A stretch of DNA of 64,000 nt from assembly GCF_026210795.1 (NCBI RefSeq), contig NC_089436.1:5208001-5272000 (forward strand). Reading direction: 5' to 3'. The notes under the pieces were generated by a model, which was not told where the DNA came from, made no database searches, and worked only from the letters and a program-made list of their open reading frames with translations. The stretch comes from Rhizophagus irregularis (taxonomy: Eukaryota > Glomeromycota > Glomeromycetes > Glomerales > Glomeraceae). This document shows positions 63,780 to 64,000 of this stretch, piece by piece (position 1 is the stretch's first letter; every line of letters starts with the position of its first letter). The position numbers and the translations under genes were made by a program.

Positions 63780-64000
63780 CAAAAATAAGTCATGCTTCTC
63801 AAGAAATTTTGGCAAATAAAGTTCAATTGCAACGAAAGGTAATGTTTATAATTAAATATACTATTTAATAAATTAAAATGTAAAATAAATTAATCATTGG
63901 AATTTTTTAAAGAAAATATCAAAACAGAATCAAATTATAAATATTTTACAAGATCAACTTCAACAAAAAGTGGAAGATGAAAAGGAAGCAGTATCAGATG
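63780..64000 (+). pseudogene. 'gene B', 3' part, continues past window end
   Basis: After the CAA duplication the frame of gene B resumes ('ISHASQEILANKVQLQRK'). A GT-AG intron (63839-63911) and a coiled-coil exon follow ('ISKQNQIINILQDQLQQK'), still open at the window edge. Confidence 0.6.

Overview
The window looks like a nuclear contig from an AT-rich, transposon-swollen fungus, most probably a Glomeromycotina species such as Rhizophagus. The grounds are very high A+T, genes split by short GT-AG introns of roughly 50-150 bp, Crinkler (CRN) effector-type genes, an F-box/LRR remnant and several superfamilies of transposons. The species call is inference; no rRNA or barcode lies here.

Region 1 (1-24 kb) is a decayed CACTA/Plavaka-like locus. 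It has a minus-strand accessory gene ('gene A', 1800-14699) and a plus-strand tnp2-type transposase pseudogene (18264-21830) facing away from each other. A nearly pristine 11.3-kb Ty3/gypsy retrotransposon (2081-13403) has landed inside the last recognisable exon of gene A. It has two 1254-bp LTRs that I read as differing at three sites, a 4-bp target duplication, and gag, protease, RT-RNase H and integrase ORFs. Its Pol carries an intact thymidylate-kinase-like domain of about 210 residues directly after RNase H, where some lentiviruses carry dUTPase. I know of no description of this arrangement.

Region 2 (24-42 kb) mixes repeats with host genes. It has a coiled-coil gene with one premature stop, then a cluster of three CRN loci: header + P-loop NTPase + nuclease-like, header + PD-(D/E)XK-like + kinase, and header alone. 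After these come an LRR fragment, a tyrosine-recombinase-like wreck and a second, different tnp2-type transposase.

Region 3 (42.5-64 kb) is one 20,269-bp DNA transposon (43511-63779). It has CCCTATAAAAAATAT termini, a 3-bp CAA target duplication and clustered TATACGGT-like subterminal motifs. It splits a host gene ('gene B'), and removing it together with one CAA rejoins that gene's reading frame. It carries a minus-strand transposase (52792-56407), a Myb/SANT-like gene and a plus-strand gene A homologue (59086-60238). The same divergent transposase/gene A pair occurs in region 1, so gene A is probably a real second gene of this transposon family. Satellites, a 244-bp hAT-type MITE and a 1.76-kb CAC...GTG element are nested inside it.

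Nearly all cellular or DNA-transposon ORFs that can be aligned are broken by stops. Where a homologue or internal repeat shows the ancestral codon, most of these stops are C-to-T or G-to-A changes (CGA to TGA, CAA/CAG to TAA/TAG, TGG to TGA/TAG). The retrotransposon is the clear exception.
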